64,000 nucleotides of DNA from Candidatus Methylospira mobilis (GTDB lineage: Bacteria > Pseudomonadota > Gammaproteobacteria > Methylococcales > Methylococcaceae). Location of the stretch: assembly GCF_009498235.1 (NCBI RefSeq), contig NZ_CP044205.1:4403389-4467388 (forward strand), given 5' to 3'. Positions 36,543-46,149 of the stretch are shown here, piece after piece. The number at the start of each line of letters is the position of its first letter. The first letter of the stretch is position 1. The notes beneath the pieces were generated by a model that saw nothing but the letters and a program-made list of their open reading frames with translations, had not been told where the DNA came from and did no database searches. The position numbers were made by a program, and so were the translations under genes.

Positions 36543-37316
36543 TCAGAAACAATCCTTCAGCGATCTTACTGCGGCAAAAACCTTTGCATCGCCCGCATCC
36601 GCGTCCAAGCCCAAATGCGCTCTGATCTCGGCGCTTTCCGGACGTAAAAAAGGATTGGTAGCCAGCTCGTCGCCGAGCGTGGATGGCACAGTAGGCAAGC
36701 CCTGCCGGCGCAGGCGGTCTACCTGACGCGCCCGGCCCTGCAATTCCGGGTTTTCCGCTTCCAGCGTCAGTGCGAAACGCGCATTGGCTTCGGTGTATTC
36801 GTGCGCGCAGTAAACATGAGTCTCCGGCGGCAAGCGGCGCAGACGATCCAGCGACTGCCACATCTGTTCGGCGTCACCTTCGAACAAACGTCCGCAGCCT
36901 AGGGCGAACAAGGTGTCGCCGCAAAAAAGGGCATGTTCGTCCTCGAACCACCAGGCGGCATGCCCGCGCGTATGCCCGGGTACCGCCAGTACGCGCGCAG
37001 TCGCCTCGCCTATTGCGACCGAGTCGTTATCGGCAACGACTCGGTCGATGCCGGGTATGCGCTCGGCATCGCCGGCCAGCCCGATAACCTGACAACCGGT
37101 AATGCGCTTCAGTTCCAGATTACCGTCGGTATGATCGGCGTGGTGGTGGGTATTTAGAATGAAGTCCAGCTTCCAGCCGCGCTCATTCAGGGCTTCGAGC
37201 ACCGGCGCGGCAACTGCCGGGTCCACGGCGGCGGTGACTCCGGATACCGGCTCATGTATCAAATAAACGTAATTATCTTCCAGTACGGAAAGTTGCAAAA
37301 TTTCGATGTTGCTCAT
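36543..37316 (-). CDS. gloB: Hydroxyacylglutathione hydrolase (glyoxalase II)
   Basis: 257 residues from the ATG at 37316 (MSNIEILQLSVLEDNYVYLI). Metallo-beta-lactamase ligands are present in order: NTHHHADHTDGN, VPGHTRGHAAW, LFCGDTLFALGCGRLFEGD and YCAHEYTEANARFA. It hydrolyses S-lactoylglutathione and similar thioesters in methylglyoxal detoxification. Confidence 0.95.
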   Translation of the reverse strand: MSNIEILQLSVLEDNYVYLIHEPVSGVTAAVDPAVAAPVLEALNERGWKLDFILNTHHHADHTDGNLELKRITGCQVIGLAGDAERIPGIDRVVADNDSVAIGEATARVLAVPGHTRGHAAWWFEDEHALFCGDTLFALGCGRLFEGDAEQMWQSLDRLRRLPPETHVYCAHEYTEANARFALTLEAENPELQGRARQVDRLRRQGLPTVPSTLGDELATNPFLRPESAEIRAHLGLDADAGDAKVFAAVRSLKDCF

Positions 37317-37356
37317 AAGCGCTTCGTTTCCTTTTTTCCATCCAATTCCATCAACC

Positions 37357-38964
37357 TTATCCGTCTTTAAGCAAATTAGCGATATCTTCGCGCGAAAAAC
37401 CAATTTTTTTCGCGACGCGGTCGGCGTGGCTGACGGTAGAAACGCCCGGTATCATCCGGTAAGTTGGATGGTCCTGACTGAACTCCGCTTGTCTGGCCTG
37501 CCCGATGTGCTGTTGCTGAAAATGTAAAACAAGTTCGTGGTTGTGTGTAATCAACAGTGTGGAGCAATGCTTTTGAAGGAAACCGTTCAGTATATCGGTG
37601 GAAATCTCAATTTTCTCCACATGCGTCGTTCCTTCCGACAACTCATCCATAATCACCAGGCTTTGCGCGCTGCTGGCGATAAAGATTTCGCGCGTGCGCT
37701 TCAGCTCGGTGCCGAAACGTCCTTCTCCGTCGCTCAGATGGCTGATTTCCGGTACCTGATAAAAAATTCGGTCCGCAACGCTCAACTTCGCCCGTTCGGC
37801 AGGCACATAACAGCCGATTTGCGCCAGCAACTGCGTCTGCGCCAGGGTTTTGCAAAACGCGGTCTTGCCTCCGCTGTTGGGGCCGGTAACAAAAGTGAGG
37901 CGTTCCTGCGTCAAAACCAGATCGTTGCCGACGTAATCGGGATTGTTTTTCGCCAGCACCGGATTGCGCACGCCGCTTAATTCAAGCTGATGATTTTCGG
38001 CCTGCACGATCTCGGGCAGCGGCAGCGGGCGCTTGAACGTCTGTGCATAACGATGGAAGCTGATCAATTCATCCAGTTTACCCAGGGAGTCCATCGTTTC
38101 CTGCAGTTCGACGCAACGTTTATAGATATTTCTGAGCGGGTAGATACAGGCGTCGCGGTCGAAGCTGCCGACTACCGGCACATAGATCATACTCATCGGC
38201 AACAGAAACAGCCAGAATACCGGGGTGACGGCAGAGGCGATTTCCAGTGCGAACGGTAAAAACTGCACAGCCAGGACTATCCCTACCATTGTCGACAACA
38301 ACGCCATCGGTTTGAACATCGTCGGGCTAAAACGCACCGTTGGAATATACCAGCGCTTTTCCGCCCTGGTCAGCACCGTTTTTTCTGAGCGGTAAACCGG
38401 CCCCTGCATCAACGTATAGGCGCGCGAGCGCGCAAACCCGCGGATGTCGGCGATCAGATTATTCAGATAATCGCTTTGCGCCGGCGGCAGGCTCTCGGCG
38501 GCTGCGACCAGATCCAGCATGAAGCGCGTGCCTTTGACGTAAGACTCGTAACCGTAGCCGCCCATCTCCAGCGGATTCGCGGAAGCGCCGGTCAGCCCTA
38601 AAAAAGTGCCGTACAGTAGATTGTAAAAATCGTTTTCCAGCTGCGCCGCCTGCGCCAGCAGCTGCTCCAGACCTGACCGCAATGCCTCGTGTTCGGCAAG
38701 TTCGCGTAACGCGTCCTGTTTGGCGGCGATGTCGTCGCGTGACTGCAACGGCTGCAGCAGGGAGCGGTATAGCGTGGAACGACCGATGCGCGTCGAGGTC
38801 TCATTCAACGCTTCGAACAGCTTCTCGACCTCTATGGTGCGAAAAGTGGACTCATCCAGCACACCCTCGCCGGTTGCCGCAGGCTGCAGATCGGACAACA
38901 CGGGTGGTGCAACGGAGTCGGACTGCAGCAATGTCGGATACAGCGTACTTTTATTTTTTTGCAT
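37357..38964 (-). CDS. Membrane-anchored MutS-like ATPase
   Basis: 535 residues. The C-terminal MutS ATPase domain has Walker A TGPNSGGKTAF near 360, Walker B SLVIMDELSEGTTHVEKIE and ALLITHNHEL-like text, while the mismatch-binding N-terminal domain of MutS is absent. At about 217-265 two hydrophobic stretches (MALLSTMVGIVLAVQFLP; VFWLFLLPMSMIYVPVV) predict two membrane helices. This layout is known for a divergent MutS-related group of unknown role. It is not mutS itself. Its start lies beside the Fic promoter region, in divergent orientation. Confidence 0.85.
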   Translation of the reverse strand: MQKNKSTLYPTLLQSDSVAPPVLSDLQPAATGEGVLDESTFRTIEVEKLFEALNETSTRIGRSTLYRSLLQPLQSRDDIAAKQDALRELAEHEALRSGLEQLLAQAAQLENDFYNLLYGTFLGLTGASANPLEMGGYGYESYVKGTRFMLDLVAAAESLPPAQSDYLNNLIADIRGFARSRAYTLMQGPVYRSEKTVLTRAEKRWYIPTVRFSPTMFKPMALLSTMVGIVLAVQFLPFALEIASAVTPVFWLFLLPMSMIYVPVVGSFDRDACIYPLRNIYKRCVELQETMDSLGKLDELISFHRYAQTFKRPLPLPEIVQAENHQLELSGVRNPVLAKNNPDYVGNDLVLTQERLTFVTGPNSGGKTAFCKTLAQTQLLAQIGCYVPAERAKLSVADRIFYQVPEISHLSDGEGRFGTELKRTREIFIASSAQSLVIMDELSEGTTHVEKIEISTDILNGFLQKHCSTLLITHNHELVLHFQQQHIGQARQAEFSQDHPTYRMIPGVSTVSHADRVAKKIGFSREDIANLLKDG

Positions 38965-39132
38965 GCGCTTTCGCCTCCCGGATTTTCAACTACCTTTTAC
39001 CCGCTTTGGCAAGCGAAGGAAGGTATCCGACATATCGGAGTTCATTTACTCGCCAAGGCTCTATTATAGATACAGCTTGTACCATCAGCAGTCTGTTGAA
39101 TCTCGGCAGTCATGCCGTCAGACGTTTCCTGC

Positions 39133-39172
39133 CAATAAAATACTAATTCTATATGCAATTAGTATTTTATTG
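39133..39172. promoter_or_regulatory. Perfect 16-bp inverted repeat overlapping the fic promoter
   Basis: CAATAAAATACTAATT is followed after eight bases by its exact complement (39157-39172). The right arm runs into the -35 hexamer of the promoter below. A further half-site, AATTAGTA, lies near 39224. This is a likely operator for repression of the Fic gene and/or the divergent MutS-like gene. Confidence 0.65.
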
Positions 39173-39198
39173 ACAGAGCACTCCATGCAACATACACT
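39170..39198 (+). promoter_or_regulatory. Sigma-70 promoter for the Fic gene
   Basis: TTGACA (39170-39175), 17-bp spacer, TACACT (39193-39198), 43 bp upstream of the Fic ATG. The -35 overlaps the palindrome at 39133-39172. Confidence 0.7.
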
Positions 39199-39240
39199 CT
39201 CACCCAACTACTAACGGCATTATAAATTAGTAGATAGCCA

Positions 39241-40596
39241 ATGAAACTACCTCTTGCTCCACCCGATGCGAAAAAAATACTGGAAAATCTATCGCCAGAC
39301 ACCATGGCGCGCCTGTTTTTGGCGCGCCCTACTGCTCTGGTCAATGGAGAATACCTGCATTGGGATCAGCTGCGCCACCGCTCGCCTCCCGATGGTTTTA
39401 GTATCGAACATTGGTGGTTCGGCATCAAAATGGCGCGTCAAGGACTTTTGCAATCGCTTCCCTTACTGGACAAGTTGGGTCAGCCCTTCGTTTTCGGCGT
39501 ACCCGAACCGCTACTGATTCATCTGCACCACATCGACCAGGATGCCGCCGGGCATATCCGTTTCGAGAGTGAAGTTGCCACGCCCGGCAACCGCGATCGT
39601 TACCTGCTGCAATCCTTGGTGGAAGAAGCCATTACTTCCAGCCAGCTGGAGGGCGCCTCGACAACGCGCCGGGTTGCGGAAGCCATGCTGCAGGAAGGGC
39701 GTCAGCCGCGCGATCACAGCGAACGCATGATTTTCAATAATTTCAGAACCATGCAGGCCATACAGGGTTTACGTGCCCAAGCCATTACCCCGGAAACAGT
39801 CCTGTCGCTGCACAGCCTGCTCACCGAAAATACCTTGCATGATTCCGCCGATGCGGGCCGACTCAGGCGCTCCGATGATGTGCGCGTCGTTGATAACCCC
39901 GACGACACCATTCTGCACCAGCCGCCGTCGCATACCGAACTGCCGGAACGCTTGCAACGCCTGTGCGGCTTCGCCAATGCGGATGAAAATGCGCGGCCTT
40001 TCGTACACCCGGTATTGCGCGCGATCCTGCTGCATTTCATGATCGGATACGACCACCCGTTCGCCGATGGCAATGGCCGCACCGCACGCGCGTTATTCTA
40101 CTGGGCCATGGCGCGCAACGGTTACTGGCTGACCGAGTTCACTTCCATTTCCCATTTTTTACGGAAGGCGCCTGCGCAGTATGTCCGTGCCTATCTGCAC
40201 ACGGAATCGGACGGCGGCGATACCACCTACTTCCTGTTTCATCAACTTGAAACCATGCGCAAAGCCATCACCGCCCTGCATGACTATCTGGCGCGCAAAA
40301 CCCAAAAGCAACGCAGCACCGAACTGCTGCTCGCCGCATCGCCGGAATTACGCGCGGAACTCAACCACCGCCAGATCGATGCGTTGACGCATGCGTTAAA
40401 ATATCCCGGCGCGAGTTACCGCATCGACAGCCACCAGCGCAACTACGGCGTGGTGTACCAGACCGCACGCGCCGACCTGCTGGCTTTGGCGCAACTGGGC
40501 TTACTCGATCAAATCCGTTGCGGACGCGCATTCCTGTTCATTGCGCCAGCCGATCTGGAACAACGCATTGCCGATGCCGCCAAACGGAAGGCATAG
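39241..40596 (+). CDS. Fic-domain AMPylator
   Basis: 451 residues. The Fic active site HPFADGNGR is complete at 272-280. An N-terminal inhibition motif S133-x3-E137-G138 (SSQLEG) lies before the Fic core, the arrangement in class II Fic proteins, whose activity is held off until Glu is displaced. A winged-helix-like C-terminus follows. The target protein is unknown. The gene has its own promoter and a palindromic operator, consistent with autoregulation or control by another factor. Confidence 0.92.
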   Translation: MKLPLAPPDAKKILENLSPDTMARLFLARPTALVNGEYLHWDQLRHRSPPDGFSIEHWWFGIKMARQGLLQSLPLLDKLGQPFVFGVPEPLLIHLHHIDQDAAGHIRFESEVATPGNRDRYLLQSLVEEAITSSQLEGASTTRRVAEAMLQEGRQPRDHSERMIFNNFRTMQAIQGLRAQAITPETVLSLHSLLTENTLHDSADAGRLRRSDDVRVVDNPDDTILHQPPSHTELPERLQRLCGFANADENARPFVHPVLRAILLHFMIGYDHPFADGNGRTARALFYWAMARNGYWLTEFTSISHFLRKAPAQYVRAYLHTESDGGDTTYFLFHQLETMRKAITALHDYLARKTQKQRSTELLLAASPELRAELNHRQIDALTHALKYPGASYRIDSHQRNYGVVYQTARADLLALAQLGLLDQIRCGRAFLFIAPADLEQRIADAAKRKA

Positions 40597-40601
40597 CAGC
40601 G

Positions 40602-41030
40602 TCAACCTTGCAGCCAGCGTACTATCGAACCGGCATCCATTGCGCCCGATTGACGCCTTGTTTCATGTCCCCCGACAAACTCGATAAGCGTCGGAATACT
40701 GCGGACGTTATATTGATCACCCAATTTCGGATACTGTTCGGTATTGAGCCTGGAGAACCTGAAGCCGGGTTCGAGCCGATGCGCAGCCTGTTCGAAAGCG
40801 GGAGCCATCGTTCGGCACGGCGCGCACCACGGCGCCCAGAAATCTACGACGACCGGAATATCGTTACGCAACAAATGTGCGCCGAAGGCCGAGGGATTAA
40901 GCTCCACCGGTTTGCCGGTAAACAGCGGATGTTTGCAATTTCCACAAAGGCTCCGCTCTTCGATTCGCGCCAGCGGTAAACGATTGACGGTGACACAATG
41001 AGGGCAAACGATTTTAAGTGAGTTGGACAT
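40602..41030 (-). CDS. trxC: Thioredoxin TrxC (thioredoxin 2)
   Basis: 142 residues. An N-terminal zinc-finger (CPHC...CGNC) distinguishes TrxC from TrxA, and the redox site is WAPWCAPCRT. It reduces cytosolic disulfides. It converges with the Fic gene, with only 5 bp between stops. Confidence 0.95.
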   Translation of the reverse strand: MSNSLKIVCPHCVTVNRLPLARIEERSLCGNCKHPLFTGKPVELNPSAFGAHLLRNDIPVVVDFWAPWCAPCRTMAPAFEQAAHRLEPGFRFSRLNTEQYPKLGDQYNVRSIPTLIEFVGGHETRRQSGAMDAGSIVRWLQG

Positions 41031-41261
41031 GGCGGAAACTCCCTAATATTATCGCTGGTGCAGGCCGGCGTATCTTCTGGTCAATATGGGATGCGTCCTC
41101 CGCGCGACATGGCTTGACCGTGCGAAACCTGTAGTTTCTGGTTGACTCGCCGTGCAGCCATTACCATAATCACTGAAGATGCATGTCTCAACGCGTGGTA
41201 CGCCGTGTAACGACATTCCCGAATATTACCCTAATTTCATTCTTTATGGAGTCTAACTATT

Positions 41262-41366
41262 ATGTCTCGTTTTCTTGCTACCGTCATTGATGGTTTGGTC
41301 TGGGGTTTTACCATGGCCGTCGGCTGGTTTGCCGCAGTTCTATTGATAGGCGTTGTCGCCGCCTGA
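41262..41366 (+). CDS. Small membrane protein (34 aa)
   Basis: A GGAG site ten bases upstream, an ATG, and 34 codons ending directly at a terminator. The sequence MSRFLATVIDGLVWGFTMAV, then GWFAAVLLIGVVAA, is one hydrophobic helix with a short soluble start. The ribosome binding site plus terminator make this tiny gene likely to be real. Function unknown; unannotated by ORF length cut-offs. Confidence 0.6.
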   Translation: MSRFLATVIDGLVWGFTMAVGWFAAVLLIGVVAA

Positions 41367-41390
41367 TCGGCGGCTTCGGGTTTTTTCAAT
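41353..41390 (+). terminator. Rho-independent terminator after the 34-aa ORF
   Basis: GCCGCC and GGCGGC pair across TGATC (overlapping the stop codon), followed by TTCGGG and six T. Confidence 0.7.
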
Positions 41391-41901
41391 CGATCGGCTT
41401 AACCGCGAAAGATGAAGTGAGCCAAACTGGGCGACACGTTTTGCGGTCGCGGATGACCGCAGCGCCGCCAGGGACAGACTTGCAGCGTGGTTAAATTTCC
41501 CGGCGCGCTTCCGCGCATCTCGACTGGCTTGCTTCATCCGACTGTATTGGTCTTGATTTAAAAGTTCAAGCTGAGTGGTTACGCTTTATTTTTGGGGTTA
41601 TCCGTGCCCATACAGGAGCATTCATTCCCGGCACACAGGTCTTCTCCATGACTCTTCAGCGCGCGGCAATTAAATCGGAAAACGCGACAGGCAGATTTTA
41701 CCAGACATCCAATAGAACAACGCTTTCGCCTGTTCGCTGGTATCATTTCCTTTGGCATCGTCGCTATCAAAACGGTTTGTCCGGCCCCCATGTAGTAAAA
41801 TTACTCGGTGATTGTTAAGCTTATATTGCGGCAGGCCTGCTGGCCGTCTTCGTTAGAAAAAGACCGGATGCGTCTACTATTGATGACCCAAGTCGTATGC
41901 G
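41391..41901. other. Intergenic region with one doubtful Cys-rich ORF
   Basis: A 70-residue minus-strand frame at 41579-41791 has a Cys-rich tail (CAGNECSCMGTDNPKNKA) that could bind metal, but no ribosome binding site is evident. Otherwise no signal was recognised in these 510 bp. Confidence 0.3.
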
Positions 41902-44349
41902 ATGGAATTTTTCAAAGTTCTCAGCCTGATTATCGGTTTATTCTTGTGCGCTACGGCTGTGGCAGAAGACTTGATATTGTCACGGGAAGTGTTCGAAGAT
42001 CCCGGCGGCAATCTGACGTTGGAGCAAGCCGAACAGGCCTCTTTTCAGCCTATGGCGATCACGCTTTCCAGGGGGCATAGCGACTCCGCTTTCTGGGTAC
42101 GGCTACGGATCAGGCGGCCGGCGGCGGGCGGGTTAGCGGTGCTTCGCATCGATCGTCCCGCTTTGGATGTAATACGGCTTTACGCGCCCGATCCGGCGCA
42201 TCCGGGCCGCTGGACCAGCCGTGCGACCGGAGATCGCTACCCTTATGAACAGCGCGATCTGCTTGCGATCCCCTATGAGTTTTCTATAACGCCAGGCGCG
42301 CCGGATACGACCTATTACCTGTGCATCAAATCCACCAGTTCCATTATTACACATATCGAAGCGTTGGAGCCCCGTTCCGCCGATATGAAAAACAACCGGA
42401 TTTTTGTAATCCAGTCGTTTTATTTTATCGCGATGTTGTTTCTGCTGTTCTGGTCATGCCATGACTACGCCGAAAACCGTCAGCCCGTTGTCGCCCTGTT
42501 CATCCTTTATCTGGCAACCTATATTCTCAACAGCATTGCCGCATTTGGCTATATACCCGCCATTGCTCCAGCCGGGATTTCACAATTTGCTGACGGAATT
42601 GCGAACAGTCTGCTCTGCTGCCTGATTTTTACTTCCCTGTTGTTTCATCAGAAGCTGCTCGCGCTGTTTTCACCTCCGCCCCTGCTGATGTACGGAGCCA
42701 GGCTGCTGTTGCTGTTGTTCCCGCTGGAATTGGGAGCGATGATGCTCGGCTATACGCGCCTTGCGCTGCAAACCAATAGTACGGCGATTTTATTCGCCGG
42801 GCCTTATTTGCTGATCCTGGCTCTCTTTGCCAAACGCCAGGTCGCGCCGGGCCTCAAGGTGCTCAGATTGGTGTATGGCATCAATGCGGTTTTATTGCTG
42901 TTTCTCGCGAGTATCGCTTTGGGGTTAATCAAGTTTTTTCAAGCTGATATGTTAGGATTTTTCGTGTATATGCATCTCGGTCATGGCTTGATTTCCAGCA
43001 GCCTGATCTTCACGATGATACATTTGCGCTCACGGCAGTTAAAACGCGAAATGAGTCAGTCGGTCTTAGCCAGGCATCAGTTGGAACAACGCTTCCGGAT
43101 GTTCATGGATGTGAGCCCGACCATAGCCTGGATCAAGGACGCGGCGGGACGGTTTCAGTACGTCAACAGAACTTTCGAACAACGCTTCGGCCTGACTGCG
43201 CAGGACTTGCTGGGCAAGACCGACGCGGCTTTGTGGCCGGCGGATATCGCCGAAAAAACCAGAAAACACGATCTGGAAGCCATGACGACGAACCTGGTGG
43301 TCGAGGTCGAAGATACACTGCGGAGCGGCGATAATTCCGCCTCCTATTGGCATGCATTCAGAATACCGTTTCAGGATATAGCCGGAGGAAGTTTTCTCGG
43401 CGGTATCGCGGTGGACATCACCGCGCGTAAACAGGCGGAAGCGGCATTGGAGCGCAGTCTGGAAAAACTGCGTCAGGCCAATATCGCCTACGTCAATACC
43501 CAGGAAGGTATTTGCATCACTGATTTCGATACCCGAATAATTGCGGTCAATCCGGCTTTCAGCACCATTACCGAATACGGCGAAGAAGATATCATCGGCC
43601 AAAGTCTGAGCCTGTTGCGTTCCGATAGGCATGACCGCGAATTCTATCGCCGCATGTGGGACGACATTCTAAAGGCCGGACTATGGCAGGGGGAGATCTA
43701 TGGTCGGCGCAAGGGCGGAGAAACTTTTCCGTTGTGGCTGTCGATCAGCACAGTGCATGACGATGCCGACAAAGCTGTCGGCTTTGTCTGTGTATTGAAT
43801 GATATGACGCGCATCCGCCATGTGCAAACGCCGCTGGAGCGTCTCGCTTATTACGATGCGCTGACCGGCCTGGCTAACCGCAAGTTACTATTGATGCAGT
43901 TGGATCATGCGCTCGACCGCGCTATACGCGTGGGTAACCAGGGCGCCGTCCTGTTCATTGACCTGGATCGTTTCAAACCGGTCAACGATACCTACGGTCA
44001 TGCCGCCGGCGACGAATTGTTGCAACGGATTGCCAGACGCTTGCAGGAACGCTTGCGTAAAATCGATACAGTGGCGCGTTTGGGCGGCGATGAATTCGTG
44101 GTTCTGCTGGAAGATTTGCCGGATCGGCAAGCGGTCGTATCTCTCGCGGAAGATTTGATCGATACGTTGGCAGCGCCCTTTCAACTGTCGGGAGGGCAGC
44201 AGGTCAGCCTCGGCTGCAGTATCGGCATCAGCCTTTATCCGCAGTATGGGACTGATCCCGATCAGTTGCTGCAGCAAGCCGACGAGGCGCTTTACCAAGT
44301 GAAAAAAAGCGGACGTGGCGCCCATCATTTTTATGCTCCCGCCGCTTGA
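41902..44349 (+). CDS. Diguanylate cyclase with 7TMR-DISM sensor and two PAS domains
   Basis: 815 residues. A signal sequence (about 1-21) is followed by a periplasmic 7TMR-DISMED2 domain (35-150), seven membrane helices (170-390), two PAS domains (about 395-510 and 530-640), and a GGDEF domain with the intact motif GGDEF at 728-732. An RxxD inhibitory site (RKID, 719-722) sits five residues before it, so feedback inhibition by c-di-GMP is likely. It should make c-di-GMP in response to an extracytoplasmic signal. Confidence 0.93.
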   Translation: MEFFKVLSLIIGLFLCATAVAEDLILSREVFEDPGGNLTLEQAEQASFQPMAITLSRGHSDSAFWVRLRIRRPAAGGLAVLRIDRPALDVIRLYAPDPAHPGRWTSRATGDRYPYEQRDLLAIPYEFSITPGAPDTTYYLCIKSTSSIITHIEALEPRSADMKNNRIFVIQSFYFIAMLFLLFWSCHDYAENRQPVVALFILYLATYILNSIAAFGYIPAIAPAGISQFADGIANSLLCCLIFTSLLFHQKLLALFSPPPLLMYGARLLLLLFPLELGAMMLGYTRLALQTNSTAILFAGPYLLILALFAKRQVAPGLKVLRLVYGINAVLLLFLASIALGLIKFFQADMLGFFVYMHLGHGLISSSLIFTMIHLRSRQLKREMSQSVLARHQLEQRFRMFMDVSPTIAWIKDAAGRFQYVNRTFEQRFGLTAQDLLGKTDAALWPADIAEKTRKHDLEAMTTNLVVEVEDTLRSGDNSASYWHAFRIPFQDIAGGSFLGGIAVDITARKQAEAALERSLEKLRQANIAYVNTQEGICITDFDTRIIAVNPAFSTITEYGEEDIIGQSLSLLRSDRHDREFYRRMWDDILKAGLWQGEIYGRRKGGETFPLWLSISTVHDDADKAVGFVCVLNDMTRIRHVQTPLERLAYYDALTGLANRKLLLMQLDHALDRAIRVGNQGAVLFIDLDRFKPVNDTYGHAAGDELLQRIARRLQERLRKIDTVARLGGDEFVVLLEDLPDRQAVVSLAEDLIDTLAAPFQLSGGQQVSLGCSIGISLYPQYGTDPDQLLQQADEALYQVKKSGRGAHHFYAPAA

Positions 44350-44493
44350 TATCATTTAAATTGCTTGTGGGCGCGTCAAACGCCGCCGTGACGTCATTGA
44401 AGGCCAATAGTCAGGCCGTTGTTGAATATTTGAAAACCGTCACCGACGATGCCCAGAGAGCCAGCGATACCATGCGCGGGGGCTGTAGGCGAG

Positions 44494-44706
44494 ATGGACT
44501 GGAAAAATTATGCACTGGCCGGACTGACCGGGATATTCTCGGCGATTATCGTGAGCGCATTGTTGATCGGGCAAATGCCTTTCATCGCCACCCGGAACAG
44601 GTAGCCGCGCTCTACTCAAGCCCGCTGTGATCGAGGCGTTAAAAGTGAGTACCGGCGGAAACGATCCTGCCCAGTTTCAGCAGACGCTTTGCCAAGCGAC
44701 ATTTTA
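44494..44706 (+). pseudogene. Degenerate small membrane-protein gene
   Basis: From ATG 44494 the frame reads MDWKNYALAGLTGIFSAIIV, then SALLIGQMPF, a clear membrane helix, and stops at 44604. The text then seems to continue in another frame (PAVIEALKVSTGGNDPAQFQ) to a stop at 44705. This looks like a short gene with an indel. The family is not recognised. It lies between the diguanylate cyclase and transposase relics. Confidence 0.35.
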
Positions 44707-45378
44707 AAGTTCAAAGGCCTCTGGGGACAAATAGCCCAGTTTTTAATGAAACCGCTTTCTATTGTAATACACTTCGATATAATCGAAGACACGCTGTTTG
44801 GTATCGTCCCTGGTCAGAAATCGCTCTCCGTGGATAGCCTCGACTTTAAAGCTGTGATTCCAACCCTCCATAGAGCCATTATCATAGCAGTCACCTTTCT
44901 TGCTCATACTGCAAATCAGTTGGTGTTTTGCCAGCAAAGCCTGATAGGCGTTTAAGCAATACTGACTTCCTCGATCGGAATGGACGATAACCCCGGTGGG
45001 TAAATGCCGCAGCCACAAGGCCATCATCAATGCATCACCGACCAGCGTAGCGGTCATGCGTTCAGCGATGACCCAGCTCAGGACTTTACGCGAAAACAAC
45101 TCAAGCACAACCGCCAAATAAAGCCAGCTTTCGTCCGTCCAGATACAGGTTATATCCGACACCCATTTTTTATTTTTCACCGGCGCTTCAAAATTCTGCT
45201 CCAGCCGGTTGGGCGCTACCGGCAAGTTATGGTTGCTGTTGGTCGTGGCCTTGTATTTCCGTGCGGCTTTCGCACGCCGGCCGCGATATTTCATGATGCC
45301 GGCCACAGTATTGCGACTGGTACAATGCCCTTCATCGTTAAGAAGCTGTTCACGATTTTTGCTGAAAAGTTGTAAAAT
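44704..45378 (-). pseudogene. IS3-family transposase (orfB) remnant
   Basis: The DDE core is readable: VSDITCIWTDESWLYLAVVL (first Asp), VIVHSDRGSQYCLNAYQALL (second Asp) and CYDNGSMEGWNHSFKVEAI (Glu). A stop interrupts the frame after YNRKRFH (44743) where KLGYLSPEAFEL should follow. The 5' end is missing: it is cut near 45378 where an IS5-type fragment starts. No terminal inverted repeats were found, so this is inactive. Confidence 0.85.
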
Positions 45379-45385
45379 AGTGGAA

Positions 45386-45952
45386 TGAGAAAAAAATACC
45401 CGAGCGATATCAGTAAAGAAGCCTTTGAGCAAATCCAACCGATCCTGGGAAGCGTGCGCAAACGAACGAAACCGCGTACGGTCGATCGTTGATGCGCAGA
45501 GCGTCAGGAACACGGATAGCGCGCGGCATAAGGGTTACGACGCGGGCAAAAAAGTTTCAGGCATCAAGCGGCATAGTGCCGTGGACACGCAGGGTTTGCC
45601 GCATGCGATGCGGTCAGTACCGCAGAAGTAACCGATCGCCAGGGAGCGCTGGCGGCCTTCGATCGATGGTTTCTCGAATCTTCAGCAGGTGCGTAGCTTG
45701 CTGGTTGATGGCGGTTGCAGCGGACAACCGTTTGCCCGGGCGGTTAAAGAGAAACCGGGGGCAACCGTGCAGGCAGCCAAGCGTAACGAGCTACATACCT
45801 TTGCGGTAATACCTCAACGCCGGGTGGTTGAACGTTCTTTCGCCTGGTTGGAAAAATGCCGGCGTTTATGGAAAAACTGCGAGCGTGAGCTCAATACCGG
45901 CTTGCAGTTTGTCCATTTGGCCTTCCTGACGTTATTACTGAAAAGATTATAA
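45386..45952 (+). pseudogene. IS5-family transposase remnant with frameshifts
   Basis: Starts MRKKYPSDISKEAFEQIQPI, then LGSVRKRTKP, an IS5-type N-terminus, then shifts frame near 45490 (DAQSVRNTDSARHKGYDAGK), loses more sequence, and ends RRVVERSFAWLEKCRRLWKN, then CERELNTG...LLLKRL in the third frame. Compared with a full transposase (around 260 residues) much of the centre is missing. It is dead and truncates the IS3 relic. Confidence 0.8.
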
Positions 45953-46149
45953 ACAGCTTCCAAGAGACAATTTGTCTACTAATGCGGTGAAAAACGATTT
46001 TGTGTCCATGCTTTTCTATCGCAGTTAGAGCGTACATAAACGCATAATATTATAGACACTTAGCCGCTAACTTACGTTTCTGTACCGTTGAACTTCAAAT
46101 CCCAATACTAATTAAATACAGCTTATCGAAGGTTCATCGCTAATTGTCT

